A stretch of 53,082 nt of DNA from positions 1 to 53,082 of the forward strand of contig JAAYHE010000004.1 in NCBI GenBank assembly GCA_012735505.1, in the 5' to 3' direction. The number at the start of each line of letters is the position of its first letter. The first letter of the stretch is position 1. The notes beneath the pieces are model-generated. The model searched no databases and was not told the DNA's origin. It was given only the letters and a program-made list of their open reading frames with translations. This DNA comes from Bacillota bacterium (GTDB lineage: Bacteria; Bacillota; UBA994; UBA5500). Made by a program: the position numbers and the translations under genes. Of this stretch, positions 1-9,197 are shown piece after piece.

Positions 1-1013
1 ACCATATTGCCAATGCGTCGTGTTTGCCAACCGTAGGTTTCTGCCCAATCGGGGCGCTTACGTCCTAAGCTGCGGCCGATGAGCGAGGTGGCTGCCATAC
101 CGAAGCCCATGCCCGGAGTGAAAGAAAGACCAACGATATTCATGCCAATCTGGTGAGCAGCATAAACCATAGTGCCTAAGCCGGAAACTACGCGCGTGAA
201 GGTGACCATACCGAAACGCATGATCAACTGTTCTAGCATGGCCGGTGCACCCACTCTGGCGACGCGAACAATCAGATCGGGGCGAGGTGTAAACTTTTCT
301 TTCCAGGAAACTCTTAATACCGATTTGCCACTGGAAACAGCATATAACGCTAAGATCATGCCTACCACGCGGCTGATGGTTGTTGCTAGGGCTGCTCCGA
401 AAACTTCCCAGCGGGGAAAACCGAAGTAACCATTAATTAACAAGAAGTTTCCCACAACGTTAATTACGTTAGCGATAATGTTATACTTCATCGGCGTGCG
501 GGTGTCGCCGGCTCCCCGCAGGACGGCGGTAATCGACATGCCGATAGTTTGTGGGACAAAACCGAGGGCAATTACCCGTATATAAGTGATAGCATAGCCG
601 ATCGAGTCCTCTTTGGCCCCCATAAAGAGTACTAATGGCTCAGCAAAAGTATGGAGTACTATAGTTGCTATTACGCCTAGAAGGCCGATAATGATCAGCG
701 ATTGCCGAGCGGCCGTATTGGCTTCCTCTTGGTCGCCGGCACCGATGAACCGTGCCACTACAGCCGTAGTGCCTACGTTGAGGGCCATGAAGGCTGCCAT
801 GGCCAAAAAGATAGGTTGGTTAGTTAAGCCGATAGCTGCAATCGCGGCTGGGCCAACTCCTCCGACCATCATCATGTCGACCATGTTAAATAACTGGATT
901 AATAGCTGTTCCACAACAGCTGGCCAGGCCAAATGGAGGACATCTTTGCGCGCTTCTTCTATAGTTAATTCTTGCCGGTGTTCTAGACCCACAGCTTGCT
1001 GTGACGTAGCCAT
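1..1013 (-). CDS. MATE family efflux transporter (partial, 3' end off window)
   Basis: A multidrug/toxic-compound antiporter of the MATE type, predicted to sit in the cytoplasmic membrane and export small organic compounds using an ion gradient. The reverse strand reads open from an ATG at 1013 to the window edge (337 codons, no stop), so the C-terminal part is missing. The translation has repeated hydrophobic segments and family hallmarks: an early WPAVVEQLL segment, a MVDMMMVG segment typical of MATE TM1, and the conserved VLRGAGDTRTPM loop around residue 165. The start is set by a GGGGAG ribosome binding site a few bases upstream. It is transcribed divergently from deoD. The substrate cannot be told from sequence. 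Confidence 0.9.
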   Translation of the reverse strand, partial: MATSQQAVGLEHRQELTIEEARKDVLHLAWPAVVEQLLIQLFNMVDMMMVGGVGPAAIAAIGLTNQPIFLAMAAFMALNVGTTAVVARFIGAGDQEEANTAARQSLIIIGLLGVIATIVLHTFAEPLVLFMGAKEDSIGYAITYIRVIALGFVPQTIGMSITAVLRGAGDTRTPMKYNIIANVINVVGNFLLINGYFGFPRWEVFGAALATTISRVVGMILALYAVSSGKSVLRVSWKEKFTPRPDLIVRVARVGAPAMLEQLIMRFGMVTFTRVVSGLGTMVYAAHQIGMNIVGLSFTPGMGFGMAATSLIGRSLGRKRPDWAETYGWQTRRIGNM

Positions 1014-1149
1014 TAAACCAACTCCCCAATCTTTCGTTAAACCAATCTTTTTATATGCGTTAAATATAGCATCTAGTAGATGCAACGTCAAATCAGCAAA
1101 TTTCGCCTTGTAGCTCATTTATGGTCGCCCATCTAATTTTAGCTTAAAT

Positions 1150-1178
1150 TTGTTTACGCAGAAGTAGCCCTTTATAAT
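1150..1178 (+). promoter_or_regulatory. Probable sigma-A promoter of deoD
   Basis: TTGTTT at 1150-1155, a 17-base spacer, and a perfect TATAAT at 1173-1178, about 35 bases before the deoD ATG. The -35 is weak (3 of 6), so this rests mainly on the -10 and the spacing. Confidence 0.55.
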
Positions 1179-1212
1179 TAAGGTAAATAAGGTAACTGAG
1201 GAGAGTGACCAA

Positions 1213-1917
1213 ATGATACCAACACCACATCTAAGTGCAGAAAAAGGACTTATTGCTGAAACAGTGCTGATGCCCGGCGACCCCTTGCGGGCCAAGTTCA
1301 TTGCTCTAAAATTCTTAGAAAATCCTATCCAGTTTAATGCTGTGCGCAACATGCTGGGTTATACTGGAACCTATAACGGCAAAAGGGTTTCGGTGATGGG
1401 ATCGGGTATGGGGATGCCATCGATGGGCATCTACTCCTACGAACTAATTCATTTTTATGGGGTGAAAAACTTAATTCGGGTTGGCTCTTGCGGTGCCTAC
1501 CAGCCTGATCTCAACCTGCGTGACATTGTTATAGCTATGTCGGCCTCGACCGACTCCAATTATGCTAGCCAATATGGTTTGCCAGGGACCTATGCGCCTA
1601 CAGCATCCTGGTCCCTCTTACAAAAGGCTGTCGCTGTCGCCGAGGCCAAGGGTTACCCGGTGCGAGTAGGCAACGTTCTTTCTTCGGACGTCTTTTATGA
1701 TGCTGACCCGGAGACTTGGAAACGCTGGGCAAAAATGGGTGTGCTCGCAGTTGAAATGGAAGCCGCTGCCCTCTATATGAATGCTGCTTATGCGGGCGTT
1801 AACGCTCTGACTATTTTAACCGTTTCCGACTCCTTGGTTACTAAGGAGGCCTTGCCGGCGGCAGAACGAGAAAAGACTTTTACCCAGATGGTGGAGATTG
1901 CTTTGGCCCTCGCCTAG
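1213..1917 (+). CDS. deoD: DeoD-type purine nucleoside phosphorylase
   Basis: Cleaves purine (deoxy)ribonucleosides with phosphate to free base and (deoxy)ribose-1-phosphate in cytoplasmic purine salvage. The 234-residue length is normal for the hexameric bacterial DeoD family. Visible hallmarks are the N-terminal TPH, the phosphate-binding MPGDPLRAK segment near residues 20-28, a glycine-rich GSGMGMPS segment near 62-69, RVGSCGA near 86-92, and the substrate-binding VEMEAAALY segment near 175. The ATG follows a GAGGAGAG ribosome binding site. It is a monocistronic gene with its own promoter and terminator. Confidence 0.96.
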   Translation: MIPTPHLSAEKGLIAETVLMPGDPLRAKFIALKFLENPIQFNAVRNMLGYTGTYNGKRVSVMGSGMGMPSMGIYSYELIHFYGVKNLIRVGSCGAYQPDLNLRDIVIAMSASTDSNYASQYGLPGTYAPTASWSLLQKAVAVAEAKGYPVRVGNVLSSDVFYDADPETWKRWAKMGVLAVEMEAAALYMNAAYAGVNALTILTVSDSLVTKEALPAAEREKTFTQMVEIALALA

Positions 1918-1930
1918 TGCTGTGCAAGAA

Positions 1931-1965
1931 AAAAGGTGTCGCGACCTGATTGCGCGACACCTTTT
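1931..1965. terminator. Bidirectional rho-independent terminator between deoD and pepF
   Basis: A 13-bp perfect stem (1931-1943 with 1953-1965) around a 9-base loop. There is an A-run on the left and a T-run on the right, so it can end transcription from both converging genes; the minus-strand T-run is longer. Confidence 0.9.
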
Positions 1966-2021
1966 GCATTATCAGCAGACAAGGAGTCAAGCAACTGAGC
2001 AGGCTACTTGTTTTTGTTTGG

Positions 2022-3809
2022 TTAGAAGCTGCGGATTACTTCATCCACTAGCGAACCGACATAAGCAACTGCTTCGCGGATAGGTTCTTTCTTGGTCATG
2101 TCGACACCAGCCATTTGCGCTAGCTCGAGCGGAGATTTGGTGCCGCCAGCCTTGAGAACATTAATCCAGCGCTCAGCTGCAGGGGCCCCTTCTTCCCGAA
2201 TAGCTTTAGCTACCGCGGTACCGATGGTTAGGCCGGCAGAGTAACTGTAGGGGTAGAGGCCGCGATAATAGTGAGCTTGCCGCATCCATACGAAGCGAGC
2301 GCCGTCATCGATTTCCAGAATGTCGCCCCAGAAATCGGCTAGAATCTCACCTTGTACCTGGTTGAGTACGGCCGCCGTAATCGGCTGTCCTTTTTCGGCC
2401 AAAGCATAAGTACGGCGTTGTAACTCGCCCTCGATCAGGTGGCGGATGAAATTGTGATGATAGGTGCGGAGCAGCTGCATGATCAACCAGCGTCGGGTAC
2501 GGGTGTCGGTACTTTGCGACAGTATGTAATCGCCCACGAGGATTTCATTAGTGGTTGAAGGCGCTTCTATGAAGAACATGGTCGGACGCGTATTAAAGGG
2601 ATGCTGGTAGCGTTGCGCCAGAACACCTTGTCCGGCATGGCCGAGTTCGTGTGCCAGGGTAAGGGCATTGCGCATGCTGTTGCTCCAGGTCATGCAGATA
2701 TAGGGGTGCACTCCTTGGATGGAGCTGCAGAAAGCGCCGGTTCTTTTGCCAATATTGTCGGCGCGGTCTATCCACCTATTGTTTAGCGCCTCCTCCATAA
2801 TGGTAGTATACTCGGGCCCTAGCACCGATAGACCGTTGAGAATGAGTTCCTTTGCTTCTTCGAAAGTAGTGGTAGGGTTGAATTCTGGATCTAATGGTGC
2901 CTCTAAGTCGCAATAGAGCACTTTGTCTAGCCCTAGCACTTCTTTGCGCAATTCGGTATAGCGCCGCATGTGGGGAGCCAATTCGGTCAGAATTACGTCA
3001 TGGAGGTTGTTATAGATATCGATGGTGACTTCTTGCCGATCGAGGAGCATATGAATGGCTGACTCATAGCCCCGCAGTTGCGCCATGACAACGTTCTTCT
3101 TGACTTCAGTACCCCAGGCGGTACCCCAGGTGTTTTGGTATCTTCTTAGCACGTTAGTGAATTCAAAATATGCGTTACGACGCAGGACAATGTCGGGTGA
3201 AGTCTCATAACGTCCGAACGACATGGGCATTTGCCTGCCTTGACTATCTAAGACCGGCTCATAGGTCAAGTCTGCTGTGCGAGAGCGATTATAGATAGCA
3301 GCAGGTGCCCCCAACACTTCCCCCAGTGCAGCTAAAACCTTTTCGGTTTCCGGGCTCAGGAGGTGCGGCTTGCGTTTGATCCAGTTGCGGATGGTGATTT
3401 CATAGGGCTCTAACCCTTGTTCTTCTTCTAAGTAGCGCTCTAGGGTACCCTCGGGCAAACTCAGGGCCTCGGACTGGACGAACGAGATTTCAGCTTGCAT
3501 TTGTGCGCCCATTGCACTAGCCCTGCCAGCCATAGCTTGTATAGCAGGGTTAGTGCCCTCAACCGAGTTGTTAAGCGAGGCATAGGCGAATACTTTTCTC
3601 GACCTAAGTTGTAGGGTTTCAAGAGCCTTTAGGCATCCTAGTAGCACGCTGGCTCCTTCGCCCAATCTGCCTTTGTATTGGGTTACATTGTTGATCAGTT
3701 CAGGTAAAGCAGCAAATTCTTCCTCCCAAGCCTCTACGCTAGGGAAGATATCGTCTAGGTTCCAAGTTTGTTCCACTGGAACTTCCGCTCGTGTAAGGCG
3801 TCTTGCCAT
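2022..3809 (-). CDS. pepF: Oligoendopeptidase F (M3B metallopeptidase)
   Basis: Cytoplasmic zinc metallopeptidase that cleaves short oligopeptides. The 595-residue protein has the zinc-binding HELGH at residues 387-391 with a third ligand, Glu415, in the following IEAPSTTNE segment, as expected for M3 enzymes. The N-terminal half is the helical PepF domain, and the C-terminal YPYSYSAG segment near residue 525 matches the substrate-binding Tyr/His region of the family. The ATG follows AAGGAGGGG at good distance. No signal peptide is seen. It is convergent with deoD, which shares the terminator. Confidence 0.95.
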   Translation of the reverse strand: MARRLTRAEVPVEQTWNLDDIFPSVEAWEEEFAALPELINNVTQYKGRLGEGASVLLGCLKALETLQLRSRKVFAYASLNNSVEGTNPAIQAMAGRASAMGAQMQAEISFVQSEALSLPEGTLERYLEEEQGLEPYEITIRNWIKRKPHLLSPETEKVLAALGEVLGAPAAIYNRSRTADLTYEPVLDSQGRQMPMSFGRYETSPDIVLRRNAYFEFTNVLRRYQNTWGTAWGTEVKKNVVMAQLRGYESAIHMLLDRQEVTIDIYNNLHDVILTELAPHMRRYTELRKEVLGLDKVLYCDLEAPLDPEFNPTTTFEEAKELILNGLSVLGPEYTTIMEEALNNRWIDRADNIGKRTGAFCSSIQGVHPYICMTWSNSMRNALTLAHELGHAGQGVLAQRYQHPFNTRPTMFFIEAPSTTNEILVGDYILSQSTDTRTRRWLIMQLLRTYHHNFIRHLIEGELQRRTYALAEKGQPITAAVLNQVQGEILADFWGDILEIDDGARFVWMRQAHYYRGLYPYSYSAGLTIGTAVAKAIREEGAPAAERWINVLKAGGTKSPLELAQMAGVDMTKKEPIREAVAYVGSLVDEVIRSF

Positions 3810-4366
3810 AAAATCCCCTCCTTACTAAGTAGCCAATGGGCAGCAACTATTACCATTTAATAATTCGTGAGTCTAATAAGTTTTCCTGCTAATTTTTTTA
3901 TAAATAGTGTTGTCTAAGGTGAAGTATTTTGATACAATTTGGCCTAATTACTCCCCTTGAATAAATATGATTTCTTGTGCATATTGCCCAGCACAGGCGG
4001 TGCCCAATATGCTCCTAGCTTGAGAGAAGCTTTATTTCCTGGTCTATGAGAGGACCATATTCAGGGGGGATTTTCTAGCCTCGATCTTCATATAGTTAGT
4101 AACAGACAAGTTGCTTTTCTCGGCATGGTTCTCACTTAAAGTCACAGTAGCGAGGTGGTGGGTTGGGAGTAGTGTCTCTTTGTTCTGACTTATTTATAAC
4201 TTTAAAAGAAAAGCCCTTTTGTGTTATGTAAAACTGTTTAAAAAAAACTTTATTTTAGGCAGGAATTCTGTCTGTGACAATGAATATCCTGATATAGCAG
4301 CATTATTAGGTGCTTGGCCGTCAAAAGGGTCATTTGCTAGGCCGAAAATATACAAGGAGGAAAAGT
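3810..4366. other. AT-rich intergenic region and long leader before the peptide ABC operon
   Basis: Divergent region of about 560 bases with no credible gene. Two candidate promoters read toward the ABC operon: TTGTCT (3910) - 17 bases - TACAAT (3933-3938), and TTGTTC (4180) - 17 bases - TAAAAG (4203-4208). Between them lies an inverted repeat, GCATATTG (3979-3986) with CAATATGC (4005-4012), which has an inner GCAC/GTGC pairing. If the upstream promoter is used, the leader would be over 400 bases. No known riboswitch motif was recognised. Confidence 0.5.
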
Positions 4367-6172
4367 ATGAGGAAAAAACTGCTGTTGCTGTTGTTGTCTC
4401 TTGCCCTAGCAGCTGGGTCACTCGTCGGGTGTGGGCCAAAGGTAGACACGACCACCTTGATCGTGGGGAGTCCCGAGTTATCAGGTAACTTCATTCCTGG
4501 TTTCGGCAATAACGCCTACGATGTTTGGGTACGCAATCTCATCCTAGGCTACTCCACCTATGTCACAACTCCAGCTGGCGAAATTGTTCTTGATGATACT
4601 ACTGTCGTCAAGGAGCTAGTTACCGAAGTCGATGATAAGGGTAACAAGATCTATCAGTTCACCTTGTATGACGATCTGAAATGGAACGATGGTTCGCCGA
4701 TTACCGCCGCAGACTATGTTTTCTACATTCTGTGGTATGCATCACCCCAGTGGAAAAACGCAGGTGCCTCCAGCACTGTCGGCGAAGGTTTGGTCGGGTA
4801 TTCGGCCTATTACAATGGCGAAACCGATCGTTTCAAAGGTGTCAATCTGATTGACGACTACACTTTCTCGGTCACGATTGATGCAAAAGAGCTTCCTTAC
4901 TTCTTTGAGATTACTTATGCGAGCTTCATGCCCTTGCCGATGGCAGTTTGGGCACCTGGTGCCACCATTGATATCAACGAGGATGGTGCCAAGATTGAAG
5001 GCGTCAACCTAGAAGAGGCTACGCAAGAAATTGCTACCGGCGAGCGTTTCAAGCCTACCGTCACCTGCGGGCCATACAAATTTGTCAGCTATGAGAACAA
5101 TGCGGCTACCATGCAGAAAAACGAACACTATAAAGGCAACTACGAAGGCAAAAAGCCCCAGTTAGAAACGGTGATCGTGCGTGCCATCAACCAAGCAACC
5201 GACGTTGACCAAGTCATCAACGGCGAAGTTGATATGGTAACTGGGGTTATCGAGGGCGCCAAGATTGAAAAGGCTAAGGCCGATAAGAACACCGTAGCCC
5301 ACTACTATAGCCGTAACGGTTATGGTGGCTTCTTCATCCACTGCGACTTTGGTCCGACGGCAGTTAAAGAAGTACGCCATGCCTTGGCTTATCTCATGGA
5401 CCGCGACGAAATTATCAAGAACGTGTTAGGCGGTTACGGCTCGGTTGTTAACGCCGAATATGGCTTAGCCCAGTGGATGTATGAAGATAATAAGGATGCC
5501 ATCGATGCATTGCCACACTTCACCCGCGATATTGCTAAAGCTAACGAACTCCTCGATCAAACCGAGTGGAGGTTCGAGGCCGACGGCGTTACTCCGTTTG
5601 ACCCAGAAAAGGCTGACGCAGAAGGCACCTATATCCGTCATAATGCTGCCGGTGAAAAGCTGGTCATTAACCACTTCGGTACCGAAGACAACGACGTTAC
5701 CGACAACGTTGAACTCCAGCTCAGGGCTAACTGTCCGCTGGCCGGTATCGAATTCACTTTGACCCGTGGTGACTTCGACGCTTTGTTGAATTATTACTAC
5801 TTCAGTTTCGAACTAGATCCAAGCGAGCGACAGTACCATACTTTTAACCTAGCATCCAACTTCTCTGTCGCCTACGATCCATATTATAGCTATCACTCTG
5901 ATTGGCTCGGCACTTGGATGAACTCCAACCAGGTCAACGATCCTGAAGTTGATAGAATTACCGAAGCTATGCGGAAGTTAGAACCAGAGCAGAGGGAAGA
6001 ATATTCCAAGTTGTGGCTCGAATGGCAGCAGTTGTTTGCCGACATTCTCCCGGTTATTCCGCTCTACTCTAACCAGTATTACGATATCCACAGCAAGTTT
6101 GTCCATGGTGTAAACACTACCCCGTTAGCCGATTGGTCAGACATCATCTGCGACATCTACAAGGCGAAATAA
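4367..6172 (+). CDS. Peptide/nickel-type ABC transporter substrate-binding lipoprotein (SBP family 5)
   Basis: Extracellular solute receptor of a Dpp/Opp-type importer, anchored as a lipoprotein. The start chosen is the ATG after a strong AAGGAGG site; an in-frame upstream ATG 19 codons earlier lacks one. The N-terminus is MRKK followed by a leucine-rich core and lipobox L-V-G-C with Cys22. The body has the family-5 signature region LKWNDGSPITAADYVF near residues 105-120. At 601 residues it is slightly long for the family. It is the first gene of the operon 4367-11896. The ligand is probably an oligopeptide, but related proteins bind nickel chelates or other compounds. Confidence 0.92.
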   Translation: MRKKLLLLLLSLALAAGSLVGCGPKVDTTTLIVGSPELSGNFIPGFGNNAYDVWVRNLILGYSTYVTTPAGEIVLDDTTVVKELVTEVDDKGNKIYQFTLYDDLKWNDGSPITAADYVFYILWYASPQWKNAGASSTVGEGLVGYSAYYNGETDRFKGVNLIDDYTFSVTIDAKELPYFFEITYASFMPLPMAVWAPGATIDINEDGAKIEGVNLEEATQEIATGERFKPTVTCGPYKFVSYENNAATMQKNEHYKGNYEGKKPQLETVIVRAINQATDVDQVINGEVDMVTGVIEGAKIEKAKADKNTVAHYYSRNGYGGFFIHCDFGPTAVKEVRHALAYLMDRDEIIKNVLGGYGSVVNAEYGLAQWMYEDNKDAIDALPHFTRDIAKANELLDQTEWRFEADGVTPFDPEKADAEGTYIRHNAAGEKLVINHFGTEDNDVTDNVELQLRANCPLAGIEFTLTRGDFDALLNYYYFSFELDPSERQYHTFNLASNFSVAYDPYYSYHSDWLGTWMNSNQVNDPEVDRITEAMRKLEPEQREEYSKLWLEWQQLFADILPVIPLYSNQYYDIHSKFVHGVNTTPLADWSDIICDIYKAK

Positions 6173-6220
6173 GGATAGGGTAACTGAAAGTCCTCCGGTA
6201 GAGCATTTAGGCAAGAGGAT

Positions 6221-6250
6221 AGGGGATGGCCTTGTGCTATCCCCTTTTAC
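6221..6250 (+). terminator. Intercistronic hairpin/attenuator after the binding-protein gene
   Basis: AGGGGAT (6221-6227) pairs with ATCCCCT (6239-6245), followed by TTTT. It lies in the 141-base gap between the binding-protein gene and the first permease gene. Such partial terminators commonly keep the binding protein in excess over membrane components. Confidence 0.5.
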
Positions 6251-6313
6251 CTCTAACTTTTTGTTTATTACGTTAGAAAACTAGCGCGAGGAATAGCAAA
6301 GGAGGCTCCTGTC

Positions 6314-7285
6314 TTGCTAAGATACATCGTGCGCCGGATTATCTCTCTAATTCCTGTCGTTTTGTTGGTAACAGTAATGCTCTTCGCCTTGTTCAAGGTT
6401 ATGCCAGGGGATCCTGTCAGGATGATGCTCAACCCGGGCTTGAAGGCAGAACATTATCAAGCTGCCTATGAAGCTATGAGGCTTAAGTTGGGGTTAGACA
6501 AGTCTTATCCTGAGCAGTATGTCCGGTGGATTACCAACACCTTGCAGGGTGAATTAGGTTGGTCAACGTTAGAGAATAGGCCAGTAAAGGATGCCATTAA
6601 AGAACCGCTCAAAAACACTGTCATCCTTAATATTTTTGTTATTGTCTTGGAACTGGCTATCGCTTTACCGGTAGGCATTAAATGTGCAGTAAAGCGTGGT
6701 AAGCTTTATGACAATTTTTGGCAAGTGTTTTCCATGTTCACATATGCCATGCCGTCTTTTTTTGTGGCGTTAACCTTAATCTATACCATATCTATAAAGC
6801 TAAAACTGCTGCCGCCAGGCGGAATGCCTCTCACCATACACGGTAAAGGGTTCAGCTACTACCTATCCTGGTTGAGATATATGGCTCTACCAGTGATCAC
6901 TTTGACTATTATCAGCTTAGCGGGGACCATCCGTTATGTGCGCAACGCTATGATCGATGCCCTTAGCCAAGACTACATCCGTACGGCCCGCTCTAAGGGC
7001 TTGGCCGAAAAGGTCGTTATTTATTCCCATGCCTTCCGCAATGCGCTAATCCCAGTCTCTACGATCGTTATCGGCGCCATCTTTTCACTGTTCGCTGGCT
7101 CACCGATTACCGAGACTGCTTTTGCTTGGCGGGGTATTGGGCACGTCTTAGTTAAGGCTTTAAACAACCGGGATTTTATGCTGGCTATTTTCATGAACTT
7201 GTTCTTGTCTATGCTTAGCATTACGGCTAATTTTGTAGCCGATATTACTTACGCGCTCGTTGATCCTCGTATTAAACTAGAATAA
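6314..7285 (+). CDS. DppB/OppB-type ABC transporter permease
   Basis: First integral membrane subunit of the importer. It has 323 residues, normal for DppB, with MLRYIVRRIISLIPVVLLV as TM1, the KVMPGDP segment near residue 30 typical of OppB/DppB, and a C-terminal permease core carrying the EAA-loop-like DYIRTARSKGL near residues 220-230 that contacts the ATPases. It starts with TTG after AAAGGAGG. The next permease gene begins 13 bases after the stop. Confidence 0.93.
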   Translation: MLRYIVRRIISLIPVVLLVTVMLFALFKVMPGDPVRMMLNPGLKAEHYQAAYEAMRLKLGLDKSYPEQYVRWITNTLQGELGWSTLENRPVKDAIKEPLKNTVILNIFVIVLELAIALPVGIKCAVKRGKLYDNFWQVFSMFTYAMPSFFVALTLIYTISIKLKLLPPGGMPLTIHGKGFSYYLSWLRYMALPVITLTIISLAGTIRYVRNAMIDALSQDYIRTARSKGLAEKVVIYSHAFRNALIPVSTIVIGAIFSLFAGSPITETAFAWRGIGHVLVKALNNRDFMLAIFMNLFLSMLSITANFVADITYALVDPRIKLE

Positions 7286-7298
7286 AGGAGGCGAAAGT

Positions 7299-9185
7299 AT
7301 GGACAATAGAAGACAGCGCGACCCAGTTTTGCAGGAAAAAAGAGGCGTGCTTCAGTCCTTCTTCGCCTTTATCAAGCGGCTCTTTGTCAAAGAAGACAAG
7401 AAGCTTTCGGTGCTAGAGGAAGAAGCTCTACAGACACCTGCTAAAACTGTGATTAAGAACTTTTTCCGCCACAAGTTAGGGATTTTGGGGTTGCTAGGTT
7501 TTATTGCCATCCTTACCTTCTCTTTCTTAGGCTCTAAATTGGTCCCGATCAACTTATCCTTGCAAGAGACTACCTTGCGCAACATACGTCCGGGCTATAA
7601 TTATCTCAAGTATCCTACCCAGTTAGTTCAAGAAGGGGTTAAGGAAATTTCTTCGGGCGCTTCTTTTTCTGTTGGCCTTTCTCAGGCGGGTAACGTCTAT
7701 GTATGGGGAACCGTGCCGACTTATCTGTTAGAGGGCTTTGCCACTTCAGTACTGCAAGTGCCAGAGGAAGTACAAAAAGCTAATATTGTAAAGGTCTCTG
7801 CTGGCGACCGTCACATTTTAGCCTTGGATGACCGTAATCAGCTCTATTGTTGGGGGCTAAATAACTTTGAGCAAGCCACGCTACCCAGTAAGTTGCAGTC
7901 AAAACTGGCTAGCACCCCTGTTGCCCAGATAGTCGGGGGAGAGCTTTATTCGGCTGTGCTTTTTGCCGATGGCGAGCTATTTGTCTGGGGAGGCACTATG
8001 GGTAACCGGCTGGATATAGTCCCCCTTCATTGCCAAGGGCGTATTACAAAAATAGCTGCTAGCTCTAATAATATGGCGCTCCTCTTAGACGATGGTACCG
8101 TTGAGGTTACTGGTATTCAAACTGTTGTCAAACAGGTGCCCGAGCAGTTGCAAGATGGTAGCGTTAAGGTTGTAGACATTGTTGCTTCTTACCGTAATGC
8201 CATGGCTCTGGATGAGCAGGGGCAACTCTATGTTTGGGGTGATCCCGAGCACGGCATGTTGCGTATTCCCGCATATCAGGGTCAGATCAAGGCCTTGGCG
8301 GCGGGCAAGAGCAATCTAGCTGTCTTGCTAGACAATGGGCAAGTAGTCATTTGGGGAGATAATCACTATAAACAGCTAGAACTTCCCGAAAAAGTGCAAA
8401 GCCAGCCAGTTACCCAGCTTTATTGCACCATGTTTCAAAATTATGCTGTGCACCAAGACGGCTCTCTTAGTGCTTGGGGTAATAAAGGGTTTATTTTTGG
8501 CACCGACGAACAAGGGAGGGATTTGCTTACTCGTGTTATCCATGGTGGGCGTATCTCGTTAACGGTTGGCGCAATTGCAGTTGTCATCTCGGTTGTCATC
8601 GCTCTTTTCTTTGGTATGACCGCGGGTTTCTTTGGTGGTATGACCGATAATATATTGATGCGTTTTACGGATTTTGTCATGTCTATTCCCTTTTTGCCTA
8701 TGGCAATCACACTTTCGGCCGTCGTTAGGGGCAAGGTATCCGAGATGAACCGCATTTATATGATGATGGTAATTATGGGTTTCTTGATGTGGCCGGGCTT
8801 AGCCCGTTTGGTACGCGCCCAGATCTTGCTCGAAAGGGAGAAGGATTTTGTTTTGGCTGCTCGAGCACTAGGTGTGCGCTACCATAACATAATTGTCCGG
8901 CACATTCTACCCAACATCTTTAACTTGGTTTTGGTCAACATTACGCTAGCTTACGCTGGGTCACTCCTCACCGAGGCGGGCTTATCCTATCTCGGCTTTG
9001 GGGTGGCACCACCAACACCGTCTTGGGGTAACATCCTGCAAAATGCTCAAAGCCTAGCTGTTATCGAATATTATTGGTGGCGATGGTTGATCCCAGGTAC
9101 ATTTGTGGTTCTCGCTGCTCTCTGCATTAACTTAGTAGGCGACGCATTGCGCGAGGCTATGGATCCCCGCGCCAGCGAGAAATAG
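7299..9185 (+). CDS. DppC/OppC-type ABC permease with an inserted seven-repeat RCC1-like beta-propeller
   Basis: Second permease subunit, 628 residues, about twice the usual ~300. Residues 1-60 are cytoplasmic and residues 60-80 form TM1. Residues ~113-396 are seven RCC1/BLIP-II-like repeats (YVWG, YCWG, FVWG, YVWG, VIWG, SAWG strand ends, with the fourth degenerate). The normal DppC sequence then resumes at FGTDEQGRDLLTRVI (residues 400-414), followed by the transmembrane core and an EAA-like loop, ARALGVRYHNIIV, near 520. The insertion sits in the TM1-TM2 loop, which faces outside in this family, so the propeller should lie on the outer face next to the binding lipoprotein. The frame is continuous and the ATG follows AAAGGAGG. 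Binding or docking is inference. Confidence 0.93.
   Translation: MDNRRQRDPVLQEKRGVLQSFFAFIKRLFVKEDKKLSVLEEEALQTPAKTVIKNFFRHKLGILGLLGFIAILTFSFLGSKLVPINLSLQETTLRNIRPGYNYLKYPTQLVQEGVKEISSGASFSVGLSQAGNVYVWGTVPTYLLEGFATSVLQVPEEVQKANIVKVSAGDRHILALDDRNQLYCWGLNNFEQATLPSKLQSKLASTPVAQIVGGELYSAVLFADGELFVWGGTMGNRLDIVPLHCQGRITKIAASSNNMALLLDDGTVEVTGIQTVVKQVPEQLQDGSVKVVDIVASYRNAMALDEQGQLYVWGDPEHGMLRIPAYQGQIKALAAGKSNLAVLLDNGQVVIWGDNHYKQLELPEKVQSQPVTQLYCTMFQNYAVHQDGSLSAWGNKGFIFGTDEQGRDLLTRVIHGGRISLTVGAIAVVISVVIALFFGMTAGFFGGMTDNILMRFTDFVMSIPFLPMAITLSAVVRGKVSEMNRIYMMMVIMGFLMWPGLARLVRAQILLEREKDFVLAARALGVRYHNIIVRHILPNIFNLVLVNITLAYAGSLLTEAGLSYLGFGVAPPTPSWGNILQNAQSLAVIEYYWWRWLIPGTFVVLAALCINLVGDALREAMDPRASEK
7635..8489 (+). 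repeat. Seven tandem RCC1-like blade repeats within the permease gene
   Basis: Protein-level repeats of 38-50 residues beginning near residues 114, 163, 208, 248, 290, 329 and 371. Each runs roughly I/V-x-x-I-x-A/G-G-x-x-x-x-x-A-L-x-x-x-G-x-L-Y-V-W-G. Seven units suffice for one closed propeller. The repeats are diverged in DNA, so they are not a recent nucleotide duplication. Confidence 0.88.
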
Positions 9186-9197
9186 GGGGGTAAGAAA

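Noticed and set aside
172-1113. Plus-strand open frames opposite the MATE gene
   Set aside because: They are antisense to a strongly supported MATE coding frame that lacks a stop only because it leaves the window; the plus-strand translations have no family features or ribosome binding sites.
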